Shown here piece after piece: positions 1-7,576 of a stretch of 14,955 nucleotides of DNA. Below the pieces are notes generated by a model. It saw only the letters and a program-made list of their open reading frames with translations. It searched no databases and had not been told where the DNA came from. How positions within the stretch are numbered: the first letter of the stretch is position 1; each line of letters starts with the position of its first letter. The stretch covers positions 1-14,955 of the forward strand of contig JANNTD010000536.1 in the NCBI GenBank assembly GCA_031403315.1, in the 5' to 3' direction. The position numbers were made by a program, and so were the translations under genes. The stretch comes from DASYDU01 sp031403315 (GTDB lineage: Bacteria; Planctomycetota; Planctomycetia; Pirellulales; Lacipirellulaceae).

Positions 1-3
1 GAC

Positions 4-957
4 GTGCTGGCCACGGATGTCTCGGTGCTCTGCTTTTCCGGAAGCATTGTCCTTTTCATCTTTGCCCTGTTGCTGTTGGTCGCGGCGACGCGCTGGTCCG
101 ATACTGTGATAACGTTCGTGATGGGGGCGTTTTGGCTACTATTTCTTGGGAGCACGGCCTCGTCCGTTGCGGTTCTGCGCGAGCGGGCCGACGCCAGGGC
201 AACCGCGATCCTGGTTGTTAACGCGGCGTTTCTGCTCGTCAGCGTCGCCCCCCGCTTGCGTCCGCGGCCGAGGTACCGATGGCCCAAAGAGGAAAACGGC
301 CGCTGGCATTCGCCGCGAAACGGCAGCGACGCCGAAACTGCCGCGAGGCCGGAGGCCAAATCGAACAAAAAATGCCGGCTCGAACTGGTGAAATCCAATC
401 CCAGCGATTTTGAAGTCCACGACATCCCCGACGGAAAGCGCTATAGTCTTGCCGCCCAGGGTCATTCCGCTTATTGGCCGTGGGTGTTCTGCGTCGCCAA
501 TCGCTACGAATGGAGATTCGAGCTGGAGGTGATCCAACGTGACGATGTGGTCAAAGCCACGGCGATTTCTAAGGGATTTTACTGGCCCTTCTACAGTCCT
601 TTCGAAACCGGCACCCCGCGCAATGCTAGTGCGACCGTCACCGGCAGCGTCTCCTGTCTTCTGAGCGAGAACGGAAAATGTGTTCCTATCGTGACGGACG
701 GTGAGACCCCAGGGCAGGCTGTAGAGTTTTGGGCCTTTGCCAAGATTTCGGCGGACAATTCGGGCAAGGCTGGAGCAGTAATGCGCGTCCAGGTCATCGC
801 CACGTTCTCCGGACAGCGCGTGATTCGGAAGCTCAACGTCGGCGTCAAGCTGCCCGGCGGTACGGAATTGACAGGTCCCGAGATCTCGCTTCCCGACAAC
901 ACCAAAGAACAGCTAAACCGTACCATAGGGTTCCTGTACAATTGTCTCGACGCCTAG
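4..957 (+). CDS. Unrecognised membrane-anchored protein, possibly 5'-partial
   Basis: This frame encodes about 317 residues if translation begins at the GTG at base 4. The frame is still open to the window edge, so the true start may lie upstream. The N-terminus has three hydrophobic stretches, near residues 9-28, 34-56 and 66-83, which look like membrane segments. A basic linker rich in Arg and Pro follows (about 84-120), then a soluble C-terminal region of about 200 residues with many aromatic residues (for example AYWPWVFCVANRYEW near 158-172). I do not recognise a family or a catalytic motif. It ends in TAG and is followed by more than a kilobase of repeat-rich DNA with no partner gene. 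It faces away from the Tad locus and is probably unrelated to it. That it is a real gene is likely from its length, its membrane-anchor architecture and the lack of a better competing frame; its function is unknown. Confidence 0.7.
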   Translation: MLATDVSVLCFSGSIVLFIFALLLLVAATRWSDTVITFVMGAFWLLFLGSTASSVAVLRERADARATAILVVNAAFLLVSVAPRLRPRPRYRWPKEENGRWHSPRNGSDAETAARPEAKSNKKCRLELVKSNPSDFEVHDIPDGKRYSLAAQGHSAYWPWVFCVANRYEWRFELEVIQRDDVVKATAISKGFYWPFYSPFETGTPRNASATVTGSVSCLLSENGKCVPIVTDGETPGQAVEFWAFAKISADNSGKAGAVMRVQVIATFSGQRVIRKLNVGVKLPGGTELTGPEISLPDNTKEQLNRTIGFLYNCLDA

Positions 958-1011
958 GCCATTGCGCGAGCCGATTCCCCGAGTTGATGAACTGAACAGG
1001 ATAGCCAACGA

Positions 1012-1092
1012 CTAAATGGTGCCGTGTGGCACTGCGCGATCAATCCACCGCCGCGGCCTCGGCCTTCCCTTGGCATCCTTTAGCGGTTCCAT
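1012..1092 (-). CDS. Possible 26-aa peptide or gene remnant with a strong Shine-Dalgarno
   Basis: On the - strand, AGGAGG at 1105-1100 sits seven bases before an ATG at 1092-1090. This opens a 26-codon frame (MEPLKDAKGRPRPRRW, then a short tail) that ends in TAG. The ribosome binding site is better than those of most genes in this window, but the frame is very short and basic and matches nothing I know. It could be the 5' stub of a deleted gene, a leader peptide or chance. Confidence 0.2.
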   Translation of the reverse strand: MEPLKDAKGRPRPRRWIDRAVPHGTI

Positions 1093-1136
1093 CGTTGCGC
1101 CTCCTCGTGCCTTTTCGTGGCTGAATTCTTTGCTTC

Positions 1137-1278
1137 CCAATCCGGAATCCGAAATCCCCAATCCGCAATCGCCTGGGTCGCCCGATCCGTGCGGAAAACC
1201 AGGGACACTATTTTCCGCACGCAATCAATCTCGCCGTAAGCTGCCAATCCGCAATCCCCAATCCGAAATCCGATATCC
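1137..1278. repeat. Two clusters of AATCC-type short repeats around a hairpin
   Basis: The motif AATCC with G/C spacers (AATCCGAAATCC, AATCCGCAATC) recurs in two clusters, at about 1137-1170 and 1243-1278, separated by the GTGCGGAAAA hairpin. The spacing is irregular and there are no unique spacers of constant length, so it is not CRISPR. It resembles the degenerate intergenic filler common in large planctomycete genomes. Confidence 0.6.
1189..1220. repeat. Perfect 10-bp inverted repeat (hairpin)
   Basis: GTGCGGAAAA at 1189-1198 is the exact reverse complement of TTTTCCGCAC at 1211-1220, leaving a 12-base loop (CCAGGGACACTA). Such hairpins with a GGGACA-type loop resemble REP-like palindromes mobilised by Y1/RAYT transposases. 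No transposase gene lies in the window, so that link is inference. Confidence 0.55.
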
Positions 1279-1645
1279 TAAGGCACTACCGCCCTCGGCC
1301 TTCATCCTCCCTACCAGTCGGTAGGCTCAGTTGCTCCCCTGCGCATTAAGTGAACAAAAAATCACTACTCGTAAGTCCTGGTGGCCAAACGACTTCCGCA
1401 GTCTCTTCAGAGAGTGGCCAAAAATAGTTGTGGAAATTAGGCCAGCCTTTCCGCTAGGGTGAATCGTGAAATGACCGGGTGGCGGCTGCGCGTCGTGCTC
1501 GCACCGCCGCGGAGAGGAAAAACAATGGTCTACGGGACTTGCGATCCAGATCATGGAGTTTGCCAGGCTCGGGCGAAAAAAAGCGGCCGGCCGCGAGCGC
1601 TCCCCCTGCGCAATCAAAAACCCAAGACATTTGAGCACGAGGGCG

Positions 1646-1680
1646 CCCTCTTCCGGATACCAATCCGGAGAGGGATTTTT
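1646..1680 (+). terminator. Hairpin followed by T-run, candidate intrinsic terminator
   Basis: CCCTCTTCCGGAT (1646-1658) pairs with ATCCGGAGAGGG (1663-1674) with one bulged base and a four-base ACCA loop. ATTTTT follows directly at 1675-1680. In shape it is a rho-independent terminator for + strand transcription. The nearest + strand gene ends almost 700 bases upstream, so it may instead be a dispersed hairpin repeat. Confidence 0.35.
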
Positions 1681-1870
1681 GGAACTTTACCCATGCGGCG
1701 CGAATTCGAGCATTTTTGGAACAGGCGGTGCGCAAATCCGTCTAGTTTTCCAGCCGCTTTGCGGAGGGACGTGTGACAGAAGAAGTGATTTTTGGAACGG
1801 TGAATCGTGTTTCGCGAAGGTGTTCCAATAATCCAAAATCGGAGCCGATCGAGAAGAGTCGTTAAGCACG

Positions 1871-1951
1871 GGTCATTGCGACTTGGTCATTGGGATTTGG
1901 TCATTGGGATTTGGTCATTGGTCATTTTCTTCCCCTGACCCCTGACCCCTG
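1871..1951. repeat. 14-bp tandem repeat (GGTCATTGGGATTT) and adjoining CCCCTGA run
   Basis: Three 14-bp units lie head to tail at 1871-1884, 1885-1898 and 1899-1912; the last two are identical and the first differs at three positions. Two half-units GGTCATT follow at 1913-1926, and then CCCCTGA repeated between about 1932 and 1951. A related CCCTGACCCCT string recurs near 2043-2054. This is simple-sequence filler and spawns several false open frames. Confidence 0.75.
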
Positions 1952-2062
1952 CCTCCCGCACCCTCATGCAACCTGGCCCCTTCGATTGGAAGCTGAATCC
2001 CATCCGCGCCATCTGCGGTTGCCCGTCTTCCCTGAACCCCGAACCCTGACCCCTCGCACTTC

Positions 2063-2722
2063 CTACAGCCGGACGAACGTCACCTGGCCTTCGGCACGCT
2101 CGAGCACCATCTGGCGACTGTTGAAGTCGACCAGCTTGCCGAGCGAGACTACTTTGTCGGTACCGGTGAGTTTCAATTCTTGGTTTTCGAGATTCACGCG
2201 GCTCTTGGTCGTCGAGGGCTTGCCGTCGCTGCCGGGCACGGTCAGCTCGGCCCAGCCGTGGTTGTCCAGGTGCAACTCGACCGTGGTCAATTCGCCGTCG
2301 CCCTGCCGGGCAACTGCCTTCCAGTTGCCGACCAGGCCGGCGATCGTCGAGTCGATGGCCAGCGGCTCACCGGCGGGGCCGCTATCCGCGACGACCGTCA
2401 ACTTGGCGGAGGGAGTGGTCGAGGCCGTCGGCGATTCGGCAGCCGAGTTGGCGGACACCAGCGTGATCCGGGAAGTCGGGCCGGCGGGCGTGGCGACCGC
2501 GGGGGCCTGCGTCGGAAAGAACGAGCCGCCGGCAGCGTACGGGGAGGGTTGGCCATAAGGAGCGGGCTGGCCGTAGGGGGAGGTTTGGTCGTAGGGATAA
2601 CCTGGCTCGGAGTCGGTTGGGTATCCGCCGCCTTGGTCGTTGTGGCACGAGCCCTGGCCGAAAACGGTCAGCGTCCAGAGCGAAACGAGGGTCAACACGC
2701 TGCAATAAATGGCGGATTTCAT
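2063..2722 (-). CDS. Secreted protein with PYGQP repeats and lipocalin-like C-terminal domain
   Basis: The 219-residue product begins with a typical signal peptide: Lys at position 2, a hydrophobic core at about 4-20, and a likely cut near FGQ (21-23). A disordered segment follows, rich in Pro, Tyr, Gly and Gln, with the PYGQP motif repeated at about 49-58 and a PSPY variant after it. The C-terminal 90 residues start with GLVGNWKAV and run as alternating beta-like strands ending in VTFVRL. This pattern is typical of small lipocalin-like domains common in planctomycete exported proteins. There is no clear lipobox before Cys26. The gene lies after the Tad operon on the same strand but is separated from it by about 280 bases holding a repeat element, so it probably has its own promoter. 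Its role is unknown; the domain assignment is by pattern only. Confidence 0.75.
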   Translation of the reverse strand: MKSAIYCSVLTLVSLWTLTVFGQGSCHNDQGGGYPTDSEPGYPYDQTSPYGQPAPYGQPSPYAAGGSFFPTQAPAVATPAGPTSRITLVSANSAAESPTASTTPSAKLTVVADSGPAGEPLAIDSTIAGLVGNWKAVARQGDGELTTVELHLDNHGWAELTVPGSDGKPSTTKSRVNLENQELKLTGTDKVVSLGKLVDFNSRQMVLERAEGQVTFVRL

Positions 2723-2874
2723 GGCAAAGTCTTTCGTACGGATGGTTTTTCCGGCGGTGCCGGATGGGTCGCGGAAGCGATCTTCACCATCTCTTACGAG
2801 GAGTTTGCCGGGTGTTACCAGCCAAATCGAGCTTTTTCCCCGCTCGGCGGGCCTGCCAGAACCGCCGGCCGCCT

Positions 2875-2968
2875 AGAGCGCGTTTCATGTAACTGTAGCG
2901 GTTTTTTCGCCGCCTTAGTCTGGAAAACACGATATGGCACACGCTACACGTCCGTGCGACTCGCACTA
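2875..2968. repeat. 94-bp hairpin/MITE-like element, copy 1
   Basis: This stretch matches 14256-14349 without gaps at about 75 of 94 positions, in the same orientation. The first 27 bases differ at one position and the last 27 are identical; the middle has diverged. The left 26 bases and the reverse complement of the right end (starting one base in from the edge) agree at 18 of 26 positions, so the whole element can fold into a long imperfect hairpin with the strong inner stem TGTAGCG/CGCTACA. The right end also holds the palindrome GTGCGACTCGCAC. It lies between the end of the FHA-TM gene and the secreted-protein gene. Non-autonomous mobile repeat is an inference. Confidence 0.8.
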
Positions 2969-3004
2969 GCCGTACCGCCGGGCATGCAGCCCGACCGGCC
3001 GCCG

Positions 3005-3784
3005 TCATTGCAGTTGGCCCAGCCGATATTCGACGTACGACAGGATCCGCTCCGCCTCGGCCCGATCCTCGGCCGGCCGCGAGTCGTCGTTTCCGACGAG
3101 TTGATCCCGCAACTTGGCGAACCGCTCGAGGGCGAGCCGGTCGTTTCCCCGCACCAGCGCGGCCTGAGCATATTGCAGCCGGCGGACCACGACCCGCGTG
3201 GCTTCATCCTGCGAGAGCGAGGCCCGCACGATCTCGTCAAAGGTGGGCCGGTTCGCGGCAGCCTTCTCGCTGCCGCCGCGCATCAGCAGCGCGGCCGCCG
3301 TAAACAGCACACAGATGCCGATGATCGACATTTGCACGAGCGACTTCGACCGTTTTTTGGCAGCCGCGTCGTCGGAAACTGCCGCGCCCGCGCCCGCCAA
3401 CGGTGCGGACCGAGTTTCGTCCGCGTAGTCATCGATGTATTCGTCGTCACCGCGAGTTTCCGGACGCGCGCTCGGACGCGGGTCGCCGTCAATTTCGAGC
3501 ACCAACCGCACGTCACCAGGCAATTGGACGGTCTGATCGGCGCGCCAAATCGCATTTGCGCCCGGCTTCACGAGGTCGGCGCCGACGGAGACGGGCGCGG
3601 TTCCACGGTTGTACGCCCGGTAGTTTCCGTCGCGGTACTCGAGCGTCACCGCATGCGGCGCAAGTTCGGCGGTCGGCAGGCAGATTTCGCACTGCGGATC
3701 GCTGCCGATCCGCAACACCGGGCGATCGATCCAATAGCGCGTGCCGGCGGCGATGCCGGACTCGATGCGAACGCTGGCAGACAT
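3005..3784 (-). CDS. FHA-domain, single-pass membrane protein of the Tad locus
   Basis: The 259-residue product has an N-terminal FHA-like fold at about 1-100: the core LRIGSDPQCEICLP at 24-37, then LAPHAV, and RGTAPVSVG near 60-68. An acidic, low-complexity linker (about 101-147) leads to one hydrophobic segment at 149-168, so the FHA domain should be cytoplasmic and the last 90 residues outside the inner membrane. That tail (DEIVRASLSQDEATR onward) looks helical and of TPR or coiled-coil type. FHA domains normally bind phosphothreonine using a GR...S..H signature. Here the Arg is replaced by Ser (IGS) and the Ser by Ala (LAPH), while His is kept, so phosphopeptide binding is doubtful. The gene starts 18 bases after tadC ends and is the last gene of the operon. 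A scaffold or regulator of the assembly platform is the likely role, by context only. Confidence 0.8.
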   Translation of the reverse strand: MSASVRIESGIAAGTRYWIDRPVLRIGSDPQCEICLPTAELAPHAVTLEYRDGNYRAYNRGTAPVSVGADLVKPGANAIWRADQTVQLPGDVRLVLEIDGDPRPSARPETRGDDEYIDDYADETRSAPLAGAGAAVSDDAAAKKRSKSLVQMSIIGICVLFTAAALLMRGGSEKAAANRPTFDEIVRASLSQDEATRVVVRRLQYAQAALVRGNDRLALERFAKLRDQLVGNDDSRPAEDRAEAERILSYVEYRLGQLQ

Positions 3785-3802
3785 GAAATGCGCACCCTTT
3801 TT

Positions 3803-4741
3803 CTAAAACAGCGAGAGGATCGCCGGCAACACGATCGGTGCGATCACCACCAACAAACAAGCGATCATCACGACCATGCCTGGAAACACGATATTCACCT
3901 CGGCTTCGGCGGCGGCTTTTTCACCGCGCTGCGAACGCTTGAGCCGCATTTGGTCGGCCTGGTCGCGGAGGATGGCGCTCAGCGGCGTGCCAAGCTCCTC
4001 GCCCTTGTTGATCGCGAACACCATTTCGTTGATGTCGTCGTCTTGCAGCCGCTCTTGCAAGGCCGTCAGGGCTTCGTGACGGGGGCGGCCCAACGAAATC
4101 TGTCGCAGGACTTCCGCCAATTCCTCGGTCAACGGATGATTCTTGCCGTTCTCGGCGACAGCGGTCTGCAGACATTCCTGGAACCCACCGCCCGCTTCCA
4201 TCGTCAGCGCGATCAGGTCCACCGCGAACGGCAGCCGGGTGCGCATGCGGGCCAGCCGCCGCTTCGCGCGATCGCGCACCGTTTTCGGCATGACCACTCC
4301 GTAGACCAGCGCGACGACCACGCCCAACAAGACGGCAATTTTTCCCCAGCCCGCGAGCCACAGAATCAAGAACAGCACGCCGCCCGCCGCGAGCGCTTCG
4401 AGCCACTTGGTGGCGAGAAATTCCTCGGGCCGCCAGGGCAGTTTTTCGCGGCCGGAGATCAAGTAACGCTGCAAGGCGTCCATCGTCGCGCGCTGCCGCC
4501 CTGCGAGGAATGGCGTGATCTCGTCCACCACCGGCTCGAACCAGCGATAGATCATGTTGCCGGCCCGCAGTTCCTCGCGTCGCTGCCGCTCGAACGGATG
4601 CGGATCGCCGAGCCGTTCGCGCGGATAGGTGAGCACCGCGAGCAGTTGCCAGCAGAGATATCCCACGGCCAGGCCGACTGCGACCGAAGCGAGCAGGAAG
4701 CCGTTGGCTTGAAACGACGGGTTGTTAGTGAACACATTCAT
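3803..4741 (-). CDS. tadC: TadC-like inner-membrane platform protein (T2SSF domain)
   Basis: The 312-residue protein has an N-terminal membrane segment (about 14-36), a cytoplasmic stretch, a hydrophobic pair at about 112-150, a T2SS protein F domain at about 165-280 and a C-terminal hydrophobic segment (285-311). The domain shows the typical TadC pattern LPFAVDLIALTMEAGGG, then RPRHEAL and KGEELGTPLSAILRDQA. TadB and TadC are paralogous platform proteins thought to couple the CpaF ATPase to pilus growth. The gene follows tadB after a 12-base gap, the normal tadABC order. TadC rather than TadB is assigned from its position as the second of the pair and from the EELGTPLSAILRDQA region. Confidence 0.92.
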   Translation of the reverse strand: MNVFTNNPSFQANGFLLASVAVGLAVGYLCWQLLAVLTYPRERLGDPHPFERQRREELRAGNMIYRWFEPVVDEITPFLAGRQRATMDALQRYLISGREKLPWRPEEFLATKWLEALAAGGVLFLILWLAGWGKIAVLLGVVVALVYGVVMPKTVRDRAKRRLARMRTRLPFAVDLIALTMEAGGGFQECLQTAVAENGKNHPLTEELAEVLRQISLGRPRHEALTALQERLQDDDINEMVFAINKGEELGTPLSAILRDQADQMRLKRSQRGEKAAAEAEVNIVFPGMVVMIACLLVVIAPIVLPAILSLF

Positions 4742-4753
4742 GGCCGTGTCGCG

Positions 4754-5596
4754 TCAAACCTCGATCGCCAGGATTCTTTGACTCCAACGGAAGCTGAAAT
4801 AGCAGAGTCCAATCACCACCAGCAGGATCAGTTGCCCAATGAGCGACTGGAACACGGTCGAAGTACCAGCGGGATTCATCACATAGGACATGCCGAGAAA
4901 AAACAACGGGAAGCCGGTCAGGATGTACACGACCTTCTTGCCGCTGGCGGTGTCGACCTCCAGCTTGCGTTCGATGCGTTGCGTCTCCTGCAGGCTGTGG
5001 CTGATCCGCTCCAAGGCATCCGTGATTCGACCGCCGCGCTCGAGGCTCACGAGCACGGCAGCGGAGAAGAGCGTAAAGCTGTCGACCATCAGCCGCTCCT
5101 TCGTCGCGCGGAGCGCCTCGGCCAAGGGCCGGCCGTGCTTGTACTCGCGGACGATCCGGCGGAGCTCCGACGAGAGCGGTTCCGGCGTTTCATTGCCGAC
5201 AGTTTCCATTCCCTGCGCGAGCGACAAGCCGGCCCGACTGGTGTTCGCCAGCGCGATGGTGGCCGCGACCATCTGGTCGCGCAACAGCGCGCGACGCCGG
5301 CGGATCATGAAGTCGAGAATGATCCGCGGCGCGACGTAGACCATGTAAACCGCCGCCAGCGCCACCGGCGGCATGCCCAGCACGAACGCGACGCCGACAA
5401 ACGCAGCGACCAGCGACAGTCCCCAGATCCGCAAATAACCGGTAAGCTGACTGCGATCGATGGAGAGCGAATCGAGCTGCGGCGTTACGTCGGCAATATA
5501 ACGCCGCGTCACCTCGTCCCACACGCTGCCACCCGAGCGACAAACCAGGAACGTCGCCGTAAACACGAGCGCCGAGCTGAGGAGGATGAAGGCCAT
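4754..5596 (-). CDS. tadB: TadB-like inner-membrane platform protein (T2SSF domain)
   Basis: The 280-residue product has an N-terminal hydrophobic segment (2-19), a membrane hairpin at about 57-95, a T2SSF domain at about 107-215 (RDQMVAATIALANTSRAGLS, then GRPLAEALRA and SLERGGRITDALERISHSL) and two C-terminal hydrophobic segments at about 222-240 and 250-268. This is the standard TadB layout, and the length is normal. It follows the cpaF-like gene after a 54-base gap and precedes tadC by 12 bases. Its expected role is half of the inner-membrane platform driven by the CpaF hexamer. Nothing is odd about it apart from a large spurious frame on the opposite strand. Confidence 0.93.
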   Translation of the reverse strand: MAFILLSSALVFTATFLVCRSGGSVWDEVTRRYIADVTPQLDSLSIDRSQLTGYLRIWGLSLVAAFVGVAFVLGMPPVALAAVYMVYVAPRIILDFMIRRRRALLRDQMVAATIALANTSRAGLSLAQGMETVGNETPEPLSSELRRIVREYKHGRPLAEALRATKERLMVDSFTLFSAAVLVSLERGGRITDALERISHSLQETQRIERKLEVDTASGKKVVYILTGFPLFFLGMSYVMNPAGTSTVFQSLIGQLILLVVIGLCYFSFRWSQRILAIEV

Positions 5597-5650
5597 TCGA
5601 TGCGTTCCGGAATCGACAACGGGTGTCGCAGATGCAAGGTTGTCGCAGCG

Positions 5651-7558
5651 CTAAGCCGCGACCGGTTCGTCGCCGTAAAAAGTCTTCAGGTTGAGCATTC
5701 CGCTGGCGATCAGCTCGCCGATAAACGTGGGGAGTCGTCCGGTCGGTTGGAGCTGAGCGCCCTTCTCTTCGCCTTCTTCGAGCAGAAACAGATCGCGCAT
5801 TTCCAGCTTGCCGGTCACCGGATTGATTCCCGAGACTTCGGTGATCTGGCTGACGCAGCGGCGACCGTCGCGCATCCGCTTGAGCTGCACGATCACGTCG
5901 ACCGCCGAGGCGATCTGGTGCCGAATCGAATCAACCGGCAAGTCGGCCGCCATCTGCACCAGCACCTCGAGCCGCAGGATCACGTCGTTCGAGTTGTTGG
6001 CGTGGATCGTGGTCAGCGAACCGTCGTGGCCCGTGTTCATTGCCTGCAACATGTCGAGCGCCTCTGGACCGCGGCACTCGCCGACGACGATCCGATCGGG
6101 CCGCATGCGAAGCGCGTTCTTCACCAGGTCGCGGATCGTATACTCGCCGGTCCCTTCGACGTTCGCACTCTTGGTTTCCAAGCGGACGACGTGCTCTTTG
6201 GCGAGCTGCAATTCGGCGGTGTCTTCGACCGTGACGATCCGCTCCTTGTCGGGAATGAAGTCGCTCAGGCAGTTGAGCAGCGTGGTCTTGCCGGTGCCGG
6301 TGCCGCCCGAGATCAGGATATTGCGCCGCCCGAGCACCGCCGCCCGCAGAAACTCGGCCGCCGTGCGGTTCATCGCACCCTTGGCGATCAAGTCGTCGAC
6401 GTTCATCTTCCGCTCGGGGAACTTGCGAATCGTGAGCGTGGGTCCGCTAACCGCCAGCGGCGCGATCACCGCATTGACGCGGCTGCCGTCGGCGAGCCGC
6501 GCGTCGACCAGCGGCTGCGAACGATCGATGCGACGGCCGACGTTGGCCACGATCCGCTGGATGATCGATTCGATGACCGCGTCGGAAATGAAGCGGCGGC
6601 CGGAGTTCTGCAAGTTTCCGTTCCGCTCGATGTAGATGTGCTGCCGGTCGACGACCATGATTTCCGACACGTTGGGGAGCCGCAGCAGGTCCTCGAGCGG
6701 TCCGTAGCCGAAGACGATGTCCTTCAATTCCTTCTTCAAGTGTCGCAGCGACAAGTACGACTTGAAGCCCTCGTGGATGCGGTCGCCGATCGAGTCCCAC
6801 GCCGGCCAGAATTTGTGTTCGACCGCGTCGACGCGCTCGATCACGCTGCTATCTTTGTTCGGCAGGATCAGTTTCTCGACGTATTGCGCCGTCGCATCCA
6901 CCTCGTTTTCGCGCTCCGGCACCGCCGTCACCAGGCGGCTCCAATGGCGATCGGTATAGAGGCCGTGTTCGCGGCGGGTCGTGGGTTCCGAGGTCAGATT
7001 CGCCAGCAGCCGATCGCGCAATCCGTATCCGGCCAAATGAGCCACCAACGGTGCATTGCCGTTGGCGAGCTCCTCGCGACTGCGAGCGATGTTGTCGAGC
7101 GTCCGCTCCAGGCGCAGCAAGTATTCATCATCGCCGGCGAGCGTCGTCGCCGTGTCGCCGGTGAGATCCATCCGCCTGAGCAGCTCGACGTGAATGTCGC
7201 GGATCAGCGTCGACATGCGATCGTCGAGCAGCCCGCGCTGATGTTCCCGCGTCGTCTCCGCGGCGTTCGGCAGGTCGAGCGTCAACGAGTAGGGGAAGAG
7301 CGAAATCGTCTGGCTACCGCGAATGTCACAGCGCTCGCCGCCGAAGAGTTGCCGATCGCCGAGTGTCACGCCGTTCATGCCCAGCGCCACCAGCTCCCAG
7401 GCGTTGTTGCGGCGATAGAGCACTGCCGCCTCTTCGGCGACGTAGGGGCTATCGAGCACGATCTCGTTCGACGGCGCGCGGCCGATGCGGATGCGGTCGC
7501 CTTGCACGTCGACGACGTGCCGGTCGGTGTCGATGATGTTGTTGTACCAGATCTTCAT
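5651..7558 (-). CDS. cpaF: CpaF/TadA secretion ATPase with N-terminal FHA domain
   Basis: The 635-residue protein powers Flp pilus assembly by ATP hydrolysis at the inner-membrane face. Its C-terminal two thirds are a full GspE/CpaF-type ATPase: N-domain FGYGPLEDLLRLPNVSEIMV (284-302), Walker A GGTGTGKTT (418-426), Asp box VTVEDTAEL (442-450), Walker B-like RIVVGECRG (489-497) with Glu494, and His box TGHDGSLTTIHAN (509-521). All catalytic elements are intact. Residues 1-97 form an FHA-like domain (IRIGRAPSNEIVLD at 23-36), so the protein is about 150-200 residues longer than a plain CpaF. The usual VSRRHA segment reads VAEEAA here, so both the Ser and the His are gone. It starts 18 bases after cpaB ends, with GGAG about 11 bases before the ATG. 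The FHA part may replace a separate localisation factor such as TadZ, which is not seen; that is inference. Confidence 0.95.
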   Translation of the reverse strand: MKIWYNNIIDTDRHVVDVQGDRIRIGRAPSNEIVLDSPYVAEEAAVLYRRNNAWELVALGMNGVTLGDRQLFGGERCDIRGSQTISLFPYSLTLDLPNAAETTREHQRGLLDDRMSTLIRDIHVELLRRMDLTGDTATTLAGDDEYLLRLERTLDNIARSREELANGNAPLVAHLAGYGLRDRLLANLTSEPTTRREHGLYTDRHWSRLVTAVPERENEVDATAQYVEKLILPNKDSSVIERVDAVEHKFWPAWDSIGDRIHEGFKSYLSLRHLKKELKDIVFGYGPLEDLLRLPNVSEIMVVDRQHIYIERNGNLQNSGRRFISDAVIESIIQRIVANVGRRIDRSQPLVDARLADGSRVNAVIAPLAVSGPTLTIRKFPERKMNVDDLIAKGAMNRTAAEFLRAAVLGRRNILISGGTGTGKTTLLNCLSDFIPDKERIVTVEDTAELQLAKEHVVRLETKSANVEGTGEYTIRDLVKNALRMRPDRIVVGECRGPEALDMLQAMNTGHDGSLTTIHANNSNDVILRLEVLVQMAADLPVDSIRHQIASAVDVIVQLKRMRDGRRCVSQITEVSGINPVTGKLEMRDLFLLEEGEEKGAQLQPTGRLPTFIGELIASGMLNLKTFYGDEPVAA

Positions 7559-7576
7559 GGCACTGGTGGCTCCACG

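Larger units (their letters stand above)
958..2062. other. Repeat-rich intergenic region without a convincing gene
   Basis: About 1.1 kb separates the first gene from the 3' end of the secreted-protein gene on the other strand. Both strands carry open frames of 60-220 codons, but their translations are low-complexity and track the short DNA repeats (for example IRNPQSEIR), so I do not call them genes. What can be seen is two AATCC-rich clusters, a perfect 10-bp inverted repeat, a hairpin followed by five T, three copies of TTTTTGGAAC (at about 1676, 1713 and 1789), a 14-bp tandem repeat and a CCCCTGA run. One tiny frame (1012-1092) has a good ribosome binding site. The region looks like decayed, repeat-colonised spacer. 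Confidence 0.6.

Noticed and set aside
1016..1324. 102-codon + strand frame with IRNPQSEIR
   Set aside because: Low-complexity translation of the AATCC repeats; no motif and no ribosome binding site.
1327..1869. Several overlapping frames of 60-105 codons on both strands
   Set aside because: They overlap one another, lack recognisable motifs and lie in repeat-rich DNA; none is clearly better than the others.
1137..1951. Possible CRISPR array
   Set aside because: The repeats are short (5-14 bp), irregular and lack constant-length unique spacers; no cas gene is present.
2784..3008. 74-codon - strand frame containing RVARTCS and RYSYMKRAL
   Set aside because: It is the translation of repeat copy 1 plus flank. 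The similarity to the other frame reflects the shared DNA element, not a protein family.
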